From NCBI RefSeq assembly GCF_052857255.1, contig NC_135505.1, positions 48,917,507-48,981,506 of the forward strand: a stretch of 64,000 nt of DNA, in the 5' to 3' direction. The position numbers and the translations under genes were made by a program. This document shows positions 47,898 to 59,928 of the stretch, piece after piece. The notes under the pieces were generated by a model. That model saw nothing but the letters and a program-made list of their open reading frames with translations, did not search any database and had not been told where the DNA came from. The stretch is from Amblyomma americanum. Lineage: Eukaryota; Arthropoda; Arachnida; Ixodida; Ixodidae. Position 1 is the stretch's first letter. Every line of letters begins with the position of its first letter.

Positions 47898-50800
47898 AGC
47901 CATCATTCAGCGGCCCATATGCATCAGAAAATAGTAATTTTAAGCTCTCTGCATTAATAAACATGCCTTTTAAAGCAATCTATATACTGGGGTCCTGCTT
48001 TTACAATCCCTTATACAGATAGTAGCGTTCACATAAAAAAAACATTTACGGCAAAGGCTTATGTGGCATCGCTTAAAAGTTATCGTCCGCTCTTCAGGTA
48101 AACGTTTGAAGAGTGCACCTGTGATGCTGGCGTCACATTGAGCGCATGGGAACACACAAAGAACAGAAGGGAGAGGTACAGCTGGCCCAATCTTTAGCTG
48201 GCGCGCGTGACGGCCGCGTTTTCCATGCTCCTTCAGAGTATGACGGAGCAAAGTTGCGAAAATATCAAATCTAAGCACAGGCTCACTAATCCGCGCTTAA
48301 TATTGAGCTTTCCGCAAGTCTGCTTCGTTGCAAAGCGCAGCAGCGCAGAAAAAAAGGCCGTCGCGCACGCTAGCCAAAGATTTCGCCGGCTGTGCATATA
48401 CATATGTAACCGCGATTTGAATTTCGGAACGAAATTCAATTTTGGCGCATAATGTTGCTTTTTTTGTTTTTTTGATAAGTGTCTCCAAATTAAGAATATT
48501 TTACTATCAGCAGTCGTGGAATCATGACGCCAGTGATAAACAGTAATGAACAATTCCTACTAATTCTGCACCGGACGCAGCGTATACTTTGCTGGAAAGT
48601 TGTTTTCGCACGGTGTCTGCGAGCCTTTACTATTAGCAAGTGGTAGGTCTCGGAGCAGCTAGTTGTCCCAAGCCATTTCTAGCAGTGAGTGCCGAAAAAT
48701 TCTTAAGGGCTAACCATTCGCTTGGGTGGAGACAACGGCGCCAGTAATGCTGCGAGCAATGTCAGAGCAATGATGCTACAGTATGCTCCCGCAATTTTCT
48801 TAAGGGTCGACTGCAACGGAAGCTGTGTGGAGCGGCAATCTTAAAGTTCTGTTTTCAGCGCCTAAATTACCTGGAAGAATGTGCAGTCTTTTAGACAAGC
48901 CCAATGAGGGCCGTTGCATTGATAGTAGCTCTCAGTCACCATACAAGCATCATCCCATTCTCGGAGGGAGTAATGTGTGTCTTCTCAATCAGTTGTGACA
49001 AGTTTTATAGGGAACAGAGATCTGTGCGAAATTTGGGTTCACCCGATTCACAATTACAAAAGTAAAAAGTGTTAGCAAGTCATATAGCTGGCCACTGCAA
49101 AGTCTGCAGCTGCAAGCGTTTGCCTCACCTCTGCGAAATAATGCCCAGGACTCTCCCAGCTCATAAGGGAAACTAATGGAGTACATAAGATCGAGTCGCC
49201 GAGACAAAGCTGTGTCGGCGCCTCCTTGGCGGTGTTGGTCACTGAACAGATCGATTAATTTTCGGTTGCTTCTGATGGCAGCGCCTTTTCAATGCGCTTC
49301 ATCAGTATATGTAGCTTCGATTATATTGATGTACTTGTTTGTTGTCCAACGGGTGTTTAGAAGGATGGTCTGCACAATTTCCGAGAGGCAGAAAAAAAAA
49401 GCCTAATATTTTTCCACAGCTCTTACCTGCTTATTTGTACTTCTTACGCTTGGAACCTGCTACTCCTATACATCCAAGTTTCACCTTTCGCCATGTTAGT
49501 AACACTGATGAATAAATACCTTACTCAGACTATCAAGTGTGTGTGAACAGTACCTTTCCAAAACCTAATCGTGTAATAGTTGTTTTGCTCTCGCTACCGA
49601 ATCGAATACGAATAATATAGCTAGCAAACGAATGGAACAAGGTTCTAATATGAAATGAACGGAACCGAATAGGAATGGAATGTACGTACGGGTATATTAC
49701 TCGGCATGCACTTGCGGACAATAAAGGCGAAGCGCGGGTGGCGAGGCTATATCTGCAAAAGTTAACTCTTCTCCAGGAAACGGAAGTGACACAGTCAGCA
49801 TCATACTGGGCCACTGAGGATCGCTCCAGCTAATTTCTGTTCTCAACGAAAACTAATATCATGGCTCTCTCTACGTATGATTATTCGTTCAGCGGCGGAA
49901 GTCGCATTTATTTTAGCGAAAATTTCGTTTGAATTCGGTGCCTTTGTTTTCAGCCTTAGGTTGAAACTGGTGATGTGACGACTTGAAATGACTCTACGAT
50001 CACTGTTTGGAAGTTATTAGCGGTGTAGGCTGGCCTCAGAGATCCACATGGTACGGCCCTGACTACCTTGTATTGCACGCGAGAAGGGCCGGTTCTGAAT
50101 GTGTGATGCGACAAAAAAAAAATTCGCAATTTGGTCGGAACCTTTATTTCTGAATGTGCACCTTTTCGTGATCGAATAATACCTGTCACGTTGTGAATCA
50201 TTGTAGGCTGGGTATGAATCGAAAGTTTAGAAATTGACGTTTTCTTCCTCTGTAGTTTTCGAAAGTTGCTATCGAATCTCACTTCAGGCGGCCCTGACTC
50301 ATCGCGGATTTTGAGGCTGTGTGACGACGGAGCGCTGCTGTTTTCGTTGCGGCTTAAACTGTTTCTCTAAAATACTCTTTAGAAGACGGCGAAAAAAAAG
50401 GTTGAACTTGACGAAGCTCTGTAGGTGAGGGGAGGCGATGTGTTCCGTTATTTCCCAGAAAATGGCGTTCAGAAATACTGATCGATGTCATGTTCTCGCG
50501 TCCTTCCATCCGGATTTATGGAACGACCTTTCTTCCCCTCATGAGGCACTCTTTCATCTTAGGTGAGCGTGAAACTTTTTGAAATAACAAAATGACGCAA
50601 CATGTTTGTTTCCTTCTGAAGTAAGCTCTTCATCCCCTGACCTCTTGTGTTTCCACACTACATGAAGTTGACAGAATTCAAATTTTGCAGCTGTAGCTGA
50701 GACATAATTGTCCTGCAAACTATGTTTGGGCGAAGTGTTCGAACAGGCACAGTGAAATAAAAAGTACGTTGAAGCTGTCACCCAGAAAGAGAGATTCATA

Positions 50801-51665
50801 CGCTCAAAGGAGAAGGAACAAGTGCAGCTGACATAGCATGAAGGTCTCCTTTTGATTCCTCTTTTCACTGTATGTTTCACTGCTCATAAGCCCCCACTTG
50901 TAAGCGTGACCCAATACCCCGCAGACCAGCTTTTTTTAATAGGTTGTCTCAATACATGCACGAAGCTCACGTTCTGGAGTAACTATAAAAAGTTGGGCAC
51001 ATCCAAAACCGCACCGCCATCTGCCCAGAGCAAACGTAGCTACTTGATTATGTGGCTTCCGAGATTGATTGCTAGCACACACATGACACCAGCCTCGGAG
51101 GCTAGGACTTTCGCAAGTTATTCGAAGGGTGGCGCTAGCTCCATATTTAGGGCAAATCTCTTGCGTATTGGATCTTCGCAGTTCCTCCCCAAAATATTTG
51201 CTAAGATATGAATCATTAATCCTTTTACATGAGCATTTTTGTCATACATAGCGTAGTGAGTAATTACGAAAGGAAAGAGCAAACGGAGAAGGAGTACGGA
51301 GAGGACAGGCGCTAAACCAACACCAGCGCTGCAGGCTGATTTCTTAGCCCCACTTGGAAGTACGCGACGCCTAGGTCCTCTTTTTTTTGATGGTTTGGTG
51401 CACGAACACTCCAGAGCGTACCATGGGATGTTCAGTGGCCTGGAACACAAGACCACATTAAATATGGAAGAAAAAACGCGATTACCAGTCGATATGACAT
51501 GGTGGTTTCTCACGCCTCTTGATCAGAAAGCAAAGCTGCGGATCAGAATTTGTACCGCCGACAATAATATTCATCACAAGTCATTTGGCGCTATTCAAGC
51601 GTGCATTCCTGCACGATGCGTGCGGCGTAGCGCAGAGCATGCCTCCTATTCACGAACTTGCACAA
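47898..51665. other. No recognisable gene
   Basis: AT-rich DNA with short frames only. I checked the longest (reverse strand 50554-50880 and 51118-51513; forward 50852-51211) and recognise no domain, repeat family or RNA gene. Confidence 0.35.
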
Positions 51666-51915
51666 ATAGTTTGGTATATATGATTATGGGGGTTTAACGC
51701 CCCAAAGCGACTCAGCCTTTGAGCAACGCTGTCGTGGAGGGCTCCGGATAATTTGAACCACTTTGGCTTCTTTAACGTGCACTCACACCGCACAGTACAC
51801 GGGCCTCTAGAATTTCGTCTCCATCGAGATTCTACCGCTGCGGCCGGGATCGAACCCGCGTCTTTCTGGCCAGCATCACAGTGCCATGACCACCGAGCAA
51901 CCGCTGCGGCTGCTT
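51666..51915 (-). mobile_element. tRNA-headed SINE with an alternative 3' tail, reverse strand
   Basis: On the reverse strand: a tRNA-like head with B box GGTTCGATCCC, the common body (GTGCACGTTAAAGAAGCC, TCCGGAGCCCTCCAC), then a tail TGGGGCGTTAAACCCCCATA that differs from the (ATT)n-tailed copies. The body is shared while the 3' module is different. Confidence 0.7.
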
Positions 51916-52216
51916 GAACAGATGGAGCAAGCAAGGAGCGGTATTATGAAAACTTACTATAAACGCAGAAAAAAGTGTGAACTAGGCTGACCACTCTACA
52001 CGCTGCAAAGGCACATCTGCGTTAAGCACAGATGTTATAACGCGTTAAATGAACATTACGCTACCTCTTCGACCTTTCAGCGTGGCACCACTTGAGCCCC
52101 GTGGCACCACTTGAACTCCGTGGTGGCGCCGTTGGTCACATGGGTTCGTCACGTGGTGCGGAGCAGCTGCTGCTGCTGCTGCTTCCGGCGACGCGGCGCG
52201 CAACAGCTGCAACAGC

Positions 52217-52369
52217 TGTACGCATGCGCCGTGTCAAGTGGGACGAAGACGAAGAAGGAACGCCCAGCGAAATGGAGCGGCGAAAGACTGACTTTGCAAT
52301 TCGATTGAGCGAGTTCCACTCGGCCAGATGTAGCTATCGCGTCACTCCAGGTTTAACCAGAGCTAAACT
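52217..52369 (+). repeat. Dispersed repeat with conserved short frame, copy 2
   Basis: Matches 22693-22856; the shared part starts at CGCATGCGCCGTGTC and stops at AACCAGAGCTAAAC. In this copy the frame continues upstream through a CTG/CAG-rich stretch. Confidence 0.6.
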
Positions 52370-52720
52370 ACAGCCATTTTCCTTAAACATTCTATTGATT
52401 GTATTGAAAGTATGCTCTACTTACATAAACTATTTACAAAGGTTTCAGGAAACGCAAAGAAACATCTCTAACAGACAGAGCAACCGATTACATGGGGTGA
52501 GCGGTAACGCTGGGCACATCAACAAAAGAATGCCATTCCGGTTTAGTCCGTTCATAGGCTACCCTCAGATGATCAATCATTTGGCAGAAGTAAGATTTCG
52601 TCAAATCCACTGATTCGCGGTGCCGGTCCATTAGCCTACTTTTCAATAAGGTGATGTTTAACTGATCTTTAAAGCGTCATTTAAAATAAGAAAACACACA
52701 AGGAAAGCTTTGCCGTTTAA

Positions 52721-52955
52721 GCGTGGCCTTGTGGTAGAGCGTCCGCCTCGCATTCGGGAAATGCTGGGTTCGATCCCCAGGGCCGCAGGGCACCCACCGG
52801 CTTTCTAATGGGTACAAGGTTCCCCCGGCCTCGTGCTCGGCTCTTCTGGGGTGAGATGCTTGGGAAAGGGTCTTCACCACAGTTGCCTCGACGGATCAGA
52901 CATAAGTTCCACCGTCAAACGACCCTAAATCTACCTTCTGCGGTATAGGCTCATT
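52721..52955 (+). mobile_element. Second tRNA-derived SINE family, copy 1
   Basis: A tRNA-like head: GTGGCCT at 52723 pairs with GGGCCGC at 52782, A-box-like TGGCCTTGTGG, B box GGTTCGATCCC. It is followed by CACCCACCGGCTTTC and ATGGGTACAAGG. The body continues to about 52955, so this is a SINE rather than a tRNA gene. Confidence 0.65.
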
Positions 52956-53279
52956 TGTGGCCACTTTTTTATATGACAGCTGCTGATGCTGTTGTGTGCC
53001 AGCGGATCAAGGTTCGTCGAGATTTGTGCGTTTTGTCGAGAGAACTGCGAGCGACGGTGTGTGCGTCTCGCGAGAGGGGAGGCGTCGTCGCGGAGACACT
53101 GTGGCGCTGAGGGAGTTGCCTTCTCTAGGGAAGGTCTGCGTTGTCCTCACGGAGGAGAGGCCGTTGCGCTAGGGCTTGCGCGCGCCCTGTGGGCAGCGCA
53201 TCGAGGCTTTGCTCGCGTTCGTACCACGTTGGCCGAAGGAATACCACCTTTAGCAGACTGCGAGGCCGTTCGAAACTAG

Positions 53280-53809
53280 GCGTCGCCCGCGAGGGGCGCA
53301 GCGGGCTCCTCCCAAGCGAACACCCCCAAAGAAAGCCGGGCTCCAGGCCGGGGGACGCTTGTACCCATTTTTACCGGTCGGTGTCCGGCGGTGGGTTTCG
53401 GACCAACCACCTCCCGCAGCCGAGACGGGCGCCCAACCCACTGGGCCACGGCTTTTTTCTCACAAAGTGAGACAGACGGAGAAACAGGACCGCAGTGATA
53501 CTCCGAAGTTCTCGCTCCTGACGAAGAATCGCTTGCAGCAGTGTTTAACTTGACGCTGGTTAGAGCGCACGAGCTTTGAGTCAAACTCTTTACTTGCGAG
53601 TGAAACACGAACCACCTTTCCAGGCTGAGTGTTCGAAACTGAGTTTTCCCCTAAAGGGCGCAGCGCGGTTTTCGGAGCCTCCTCAGAAGAAGCCGGGTGC
53701 CACGCCGGCGGTAGTTTGTACCCATTTTTACCGGTGGGTGTCCGGCGGTGGGTTGCGAACCAACCGCCTCCCGCAGCCGAACCGGACGCCCAGACCACTA
53801 GGCCACGAC
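53280..53809 (-). mobile_element. Second tRNA-derived SINE family, copies 2 and 3, reverse strand
   Basis: 53280-53452 and 53640-53809. On the reverse strand each begins with a tRNA-like head; the second has a perfect A box TGGCCTAGTGG. Both continue into ACACC(C/G)ACCGGTAAAAATGG and GTACAA, matching the copy at 52721. The two share more than 100 bp of close similarity. Confidence 0.7.
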
Positions 53810-53894
53810 TGCAGTTTGCGTATACTGTCGGGATTATGATATTCTTCATATGTAGATTTGGATATGCTCCTGTTTGGAGTCTTCTCCACATACC

Positions 53895-54115
53895 CGCTTC
53901 TTCACTGCTTAATTCTCTTTGTAATGGGGCGTGTGCCTAGTCCCATGTGATATTCGATGATTGCCGAGTAGTCGCACGGCACTGGCATAGGTTTCTCGAG
54001 GTAAGGTTGTCCGGGCACTCGGTATATTGCGTACCTTCCAGCTACCCGGTCTGCCTCTTGATTCCCTGCCATCCCCGCGTGTCCTGGACCCATACTATCC
54101 TACGTTGTTTAGGTA
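53895..54115 (-). mobile_element. LINE RNase H fragment, reverse strand
   Basis: The reverse strand reads MGPGHAGMAGNQEADRVAG, the C-terminal motif of LINE RNase H domains. Only about 200 bp is recognisable, just upstream of and opposite in direction to the RTE remnant. Confidence 0.6.
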
Positions 54116-54160
54116 CTGTGTTTCGATCGGTGTTTTCTATTTGATTTACAAGCCGCTTCT

Positions 54161-55548
54161 TTGAGCAGCTTTGTGTTAGAAAAACTAGCCACCCTGTATA
54201 CGCAATTTCTTATGGCCTCGGCCGTACCAGAAGCTTGGAAGAACGCAAACATTATCTTAATTCATAAGAATGAAGACGCCAAGGACTTGAAAAATTACAG
54301 ACCGATCAGCTTACTGTCCGTTACCTACAAGATATTCACCAAGGTAATCGCTAATAGATTCAGGGCAACCTTAAATTTTAATCAACCAAATCATCAGGCA
54401 GGATTTCGTAAAAGATATTCCACAATATATCATATTCACACTATAAGTCAGGTGGTAGAGAAATGCGCAGGCTATAACCAACCTCCATATATAGCCTTCA
54501 GTGATTATGAGAAAGTGTTTGACTCAGTGGAAACCTCAGCAGTCATACAGGCAGTGCGGAATCAGGGTGTAGAAGCGCCTTATGTGAAAATACTAGAAGA
54601 TATCTATAGCGACTGCACAGCTACCATAGTCGTCCATTCGAATAAAATTCTAATAATGAAGGGCGTCAGGCAAGTAGATACGATCTCGCCAATGCTATTC
54701 ATCGCCTGTTTACAGGAGGTATTCTGAAGCCTGAACTGGAAACAAGTGGGGATAAGACTTAATGAAGAATACCTAAATAATCTGCTATTCGCTGAAAACA
54801 TTGCCTCGATGAGGCACTCACGACATGAATTGCAAAGCATCATCAATGATTTAGACAGGCAGAGCAAAACGGGGGGTATAAAAATTAACATCCAGAAAAC
54901 CAAAATAATGTCCGGCAGCCTAGCAAGATAACTGCAGTTCACACTTGGAAGCGAGGTGCTCGAAGTGGTAAAGAAATACGTCTATTTAGGGCAGGTAGTG
55001 ACAGCTGATCCCGATCATGAAAGGGAAGTAACTAGAATTATGAGAATGGGGTGGGGCGCATATGGCAGGTTCTCTCAGATCATGAATAGCAGGTTACCAA
55101 TATCCCTCAACAGAAAAGTGTACAACAGCTGTATCTTACCGGTACTCTTCTACGGGGCAGAAACGTGGAGGCTAAGAAAAAGGTGGAGCTTAAGTTAATG
55201 ATACCGCAGCGAGCCTTGGCAAGAAAAATGATAGGTGTAACGTTAAGAGACCGGAAGCGGGCAGAGAGGGTGAGGGAAGAAACGCGTGTTAATGACATCC
55301 TAGTTGAGATCAAGAGGAATAAAGGGCGTTTGATGCGAAGCAAGACAACCACTGGTCCTTAAGGGCAACAGAGTGGATTTTAAGAGACGGTAAGCGTAGC
55401 AGGGGCGGCAGAAGGTTGGGTGGGCGGATGAGGTTAAGAAGTTCGCAGGCATATGGTTTGTGCAGCTGCCAAAAGACCGATCTAATTGGAGAGAGATGGG
55501 AGAGGCCTTTCCCCTGCAGTGGGTGTAGTCAGGCTGATGATGAAGATG
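54161..55548 (+). mobile_element. RTE-clade LINE, 5'-truncated and decayed
   Basis: Reverse transcriptase of an RTE-type LINE: NYRPISLLSVTYKIFTKVI (near 54290), QAGFRKRYST, GVRQVDTISPMLF, then a mutated FAEN in place of the catalytic F/YADD (near 54790), GGIKINIQKTK, KYVYLGQ and LPVLFYGAETW. In-frame stops at 54725-54727 and 54929-54931 and a frameshift near 55175 disable it. The 3' end carries GGAGAGGCC and CAGGCTGATGATGAAGATGATGG, the tail seen inverted at 27208-27345. The endonuclease and 5' part are missing. Confidence 0.85.
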
Positions 55549-55574
55549 ATGGTAGTGGTCTTCTGTACTCTGCC

Positions 55575-56545
55575 GTCGTATTATCTCGGGTGAGTAGTTG
55601 CGAGGCGATGCAAAGAACTGAAATTCCCCGTCGCCCCTAAGGCATGAGAATACGCGACGCGATGAAGTGCGCAAAAAACCATCTCCCTTCCTAGTTCTAC
55701 ACATTTTCCACTGCGGAGCAGGAGTTCTCGGTACAAGCATCTTCCTGAAAGCATTTAGAGCTCAGGAAGTGTTTCTTCCTTGGGCGAATGGAATAAGGAG
55801 CAACTGCTCACAATTAGAAGAGAAAGAAGTATTCATAAAAACCTCACTTATTTGACGTATCGACGAAGTAAGAGCCATACCGCTGCATGTATAAAGTAGA
55901 GAGAATATCGTGGAGCGATTTCGGCAGAGCCATGGCGCTGCATCCTTGCAATAGTGAAGGGTAACAAAACTTTTCGTTTTATGCATGAATAAAGAATTCC
56001 CGATCTTAGATTTCATAGTCCTGGAAACCATAAAACGCAGGATATTGAAGGTATCTGAGTCTCCCGAGATAAAGCTTCATGGAATTAAAACAACGTCGAA
56101 TATTGTGCGCTCTTCTTCCTTATTTAGTCGCAGCAAAAGGCTAATGTAAAAAAAATGTCAGACTATAATAAACACTGTGCTTCTAACACACATGACTCCT
56201 TAAATTGATTAAAAACGCCGGTAGGCGTAGATATGTATTTAGTAAACCCATTTTTTTGTCTGAGGAATACGACAATGTCGGGTACCTTTTACGGTGATAG
56301 CCGTTATCGGCGTAAACATATATTGGGCACCCGTGTGCGCGCGGAAATACATAACGATTTTGAAGAAAGTAAGTGGCGTATTCTCAGCAGTGCACAGCTC
56401 AACAGTGCCCTGGGGGAAGGGAGAAAGGTGGAAGTGAGAAATAAGTGGCGTACATAGTGGAGTGCACCGGAATAATTTCGAACACCTGGAGATCATTAGC
56501 ATGCACTGACATCGCACAGCGCACGGGTACCTTTTGGGTTTGAAA
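55575..56545 (-). repeat. Inverted-repeat block, right copy
   Basis: The reverse complement of 40655-41605, joined to a SINE-like piece at 56370-56545 by the same junction. It begins 27 bp after the RTE 3' end. Confidence 0.75.
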
Positions 56546-57900
56546 TGAAAATTGTAAATTGGTTTTGGGGAACGGAAATGACGCAGTAACTGTCTCACAG
56601 ATCTCGGTGGACACCCGAACCACCGCGCCCTAATTGAAGGGAGAAAGGAGGGAGTGAAATAAGAGACGAAGAGGTGCCGTAGTGGAGTGTTTCGGAATAA
56701 TTTCGACCACCTGGGGATCTTTAGGTTGTACTGACATCACAGAGCACACGGGCTCCCTTTTGTGTTTGAAACGAAAATTGTAAATTGGTTTTGGGGATCG
56801 GAAACGACACAGTAACTGTCTCACAGATCTTGGTGGACACCAGAACAGCCTCGCCTTAATGAAAGGGAGAAAGGAGGGAGGGCAAGCAGAAACGAAGAGG
56901 TGCCGTAGTGGAGGGCTCTGGAATAATTTCGACCACCTGGGGATCTTTAATGTGGACTCAGATCGCACAGCACACGGGTACCTTTTGGGTTTGAAATGAA
57001 AACTGATAATTGGTTTTGGGGAACGGAAAGGACGCAGTAACTGCTCACAGATCTCGGTGGACACCCGAACCACCGCGCCCTAATGGAAGGGAGAAAGGAG
57101 GGAGTGAAAGAAGAGACGAAGAGGTGCCGTAGTGGAGTGCTCCGGAATAATTTCGACCACCTGGGGATCTTTAGATTGTACTGACATCACAGAGCACACG
57201 GGCTCCCTTTTGTGTTTGAAACGAAAATTGTAAATTGGTTTTGGGGAACGGAAACGACACAGTAACTGTCTCACAGATCTTGGTGGACACCAGAACAACC
57301 TCGCCTTAATGAAAGGGAGAAAGGAGGGAGGGCAAGCCGAAACGAAGAGGTGCCGTAGTGGAGGGCTCTGGAATAATTTCGACCACCTGGGGATCTTTAA
57401 TGTGGACTCAGATCGCACAGCACACGGGTACCTTTTGGGTTTGAAATGAAAACTGATAATTGGTTTTGGGGAACGGAAAGGACGCAGTAACTGGCTCACA
57501 GATCTCGGTGGACACCCGAACCACCGCGCCCTAATGGAAGGGAGAAAGGAGGGAGTGAAAGAAGAGACGAAGAGGTGCCGTAGTGGAGTGCTCCGGAATA
57601 ATTTCGAACACTTGGAGATCATTAGCATGCACTGACATCACAGAGCACACGGGCTCCCTTTTGGGTATGAAATGAAATTTGTAAATTGGTTTTGGGGAAC
57701 GGAAATGACGCAGTAACTGTCTCACAGATCTTGGTGGACACCAGAACCACCTCGCCTTAATGAAAGGGAGAAAGGTGGAAGGGCAAGAAGAAACGAAGAG
57801 GTGCCGTAGTGGAGGGCTCTGGAATAATTTCGACCACCTGGGGATCTTTAATGTGGACTCAGATCACATATACACGGGCGCCTTTTCAGTTTCGCTTCCA
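56455..57900 (-). repeat. Tandem array of SINE-body units in alternating dimers
   Basis: The landmark GAGGTGCCGTAGTGGAG recurs at 56671, 56897, 57121, 57347, 57572 and 57798, a period of 224-226 bp. Units alternate between two types: one with GTACTGACATCACAGAGCAC and one with GTGGACTCAGATCGCACAGC. This gives a dimer period of about 450 bp. The unit equals the body and 3' part of the SINE on the reverse strand without its tRNA head. Reverse-strand frames of 147-182 codons across it are repeat artefacts. Confidence 0.85.
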
Positions 57901-58049
57901 TCGAAACGCGGCCGCCATGATCGGGTTCGAACCAGGGCACCTGCGTTTCTCCTCCATCGAAACACGGGAGCCGCGGACGGGTTCGGTCTTGTGAATGGCA
58001 AAGAGGTATAGAGGGAAGCCACCACAATTTTTTTCGAGGAGAGGAAAGT

Positions 58050-58665
58050 CACAGTAACTGTCTCGCTTTCGGTCTAGACGCAACCCGCCAACCTCGACGT
58101 GAACGAATAGATGGAAAAGGTGGAGGCAGGTGGAAAAGACCGAGAAGGGCCTTAGTAGAAAGCCTCAAGTTGGTTCCAGCCACCTGGAGTTCTTCAAAAT
58201 GCGTTGACCTCGGGAACAAGGCTGTCGTATCCTTTTCTCCTTCACCGAGAAGGAAGGAGCAGGAAAGATCTTCATTCGAGGTAAGCACTAAGTCCCAGTG
58301 AAGAAGAGCGCTTGCTCCGCCAAAGCCTCCTGATGGTCTGCCGATCCCGAGTGAAGTCAAGCACTTCATGAAAGAGAGGGAGTGAAAGTGAAATAAGGAG
58401 TGGTAATTGCAGTGTTACATGGGTAGAGAATGTATTCTCTATCTTCCTTAATCTCTCGACAGTGGGTACAGTGAGCTGTGTCACGCGATCCTAAGTTGTA
58501 GAGCATTAGAGATGTGAGGAGAGTGTTAGTCTGAACTTTGCGAAGAAAATCTGTTTGTTCTGTGTTCAGTGACGGGCTCTGAGGTTGGGGTGAAATTGTG
58601 GGATTGTCCCTGCTGTCCTGGTAGTGTTCAGCTATTTGCTCTTTGCATGTTTGTCGAGAATTGGT
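58050..58665 (-). mobile_element. LINE C-terminal remnant and 3' UTR, reverse strand
   Basis: The reverse complement of 58270-58660 matches the LINE end at 38660-39050 (about 85% by eye in the better part), including HCTHCREIK and the LMLYNLG segment. The following 3' UTR (58050-58270) resembles the SINE body: CTCCAGGTGGCTGGAACC, then GAGACAGTTACTGTGACTTTCC. Confidence 0.65.
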
Positions 58666-58849
58666 AGCGCATCCCCAACTTTCCGAAGGGGAACACTATC
58701 GCGTGCAGTTTCGAGCAAGAGTACAAGAGAACAAAGAGATCAAACGAAACAAAACGAAGCCGTAATTATAATTTATAGGAAAAGAGCCGATACGAAACGA
58801 AAACACAATAAACACACACTCAACACGCGTACAACACAAAAGAAATAAA
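58666..58849. other. A-rich linker
   Basis: A-rich sequence with AAACGAAAC-like repeats, no gene recognised. Confidence 0.35.
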
Positions 58850-59479
58850 GGAAAGTTCACCTGGTACTGAGCGTCCCAGGTGAAGCGGGGATGCCTTGCA
58901 GGCGGGGCGCACGCGGGTGGTTGTAGTGCGATGCGTCGGTGGCGTTGCGTCGAAGAATGCGGTGCAAGGGAGCCGGGCATGAGCGAAGTACACGGGAGAC
59001 GCCGGTGGTCTCCCGTCAGGAGCCCGAAGAACTTGGCAGCAGCATGAGAATCGTAGCCAGATACCGCAGACAGCGGCTCGAAACGCCAGAGGCATAAAAA
59101 AGGCTATCCAAGGGTGCTTTTAAGCAGCACGGACCCTCAGTTCATCGGCTGCCACCAAAAAGCTTGAAAGGGACGCAGGAGGCTTACGTCGTGATTCAAG
59201 GGACGTCACGGCAGCACGGACTCATCGTCCGACGGCTGCCACCTCTACGCTTGAATGACCCGATCTCCGCTGCTCTGTCTTCCTTTATACCTCGGTTTTC
59301 TGACACGTCAGCTCCGCTCCTCGTGCTCGCCACGCTCTTTGTCATCGTCACCTCGCACACACCCTTCACACGCGCACAAGCGCAACGCTGGGCAGGCACA
59401 CGCAGCGATCCCCTGTCCGACGCATCACTGTCGGCGCACCGCGTTTACAAATCCTCCGAGGATCTTTGTGGACCTCACA
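58850..59479 (-). repeat. 3' LTR of element D (low-coordinate boundary uncertain)
   Basis: On the reverse strand it starts TGTGAGGTCC at 59479 straight after the polypurine tract. It holds a TATA box GGTATAAAGG (complement of 59282-59291) and a partial duplication: GGTGGCAGCCG followed about 12 nt later by TCCGTGCTGC occurs twice. The other end cannot be fixed without the 5' LTR. Confidence 0.55.
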
Positions 59480-59499
59480 AATCCCCCCCCCCTTTCGAA
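59480..59499 (-). other. Polypurine tract of element D
   Basis: Reverse strand TTTCGAAAGGGGGGGGGGAT, directly before the TGTGAGG LTR start. Confidence 0.7.
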
Positions 59500-59928
59500 A
59501 AAGTTTTTCACATAGAAAAAACTGCCGTTTGTGCACACAACACTTATGTTCATGTGGGAAGTAGGCAAACGCCGTTGATGCACGAACACGAATGTTCACG
59601 TGATATACGGACAAGTTAGACTCCGCGGTAGTCACAGAAGGCATTTTACACAGTGACACATGGAGGCACATGGAAACGCGTACAGAGGGAACATGGGGTC
59701 AAATATAGTACATGTGACAGAAGGGAAGCTAAAACCATGCACAGCATCAGACAAAATCTTTAAACACATCTATACCATAAAGGTGAACATGTAGACGCTG
59801 AAAAGCACATGACCGGAGAATGAAAGAAGAAAAACAACCTACAAACACTAGCCCATGCGTTTGCACAGGTCACTATTACAAACACACCGGATAGTAGCGC
59901 TGTACCTTGGGCATAACCCTCCGGTAAT

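Noticed and set aside
52721..52790. Functional tRNA gene
   Set aside because: Acceptor arms can pair, but the anticodon arm is poor and the SINE body follows directly.
56630..57628. Long reverse-strand repetitive frames
   Set aside because: Each unit is SINE-derived and the array period happens to keep frames open; no initiation context or domain.
56455..57900. CRISPR-like array
   Set aside because: Units of about 225 bp are repeated throughout with no short repeat/unique spacer pattern, and the DNA is eukaryotic.
58850..59095. Small protein-like frames in the D LTR
   Set aside because: They lie in LTR/promoter sequence with no conserved domain.
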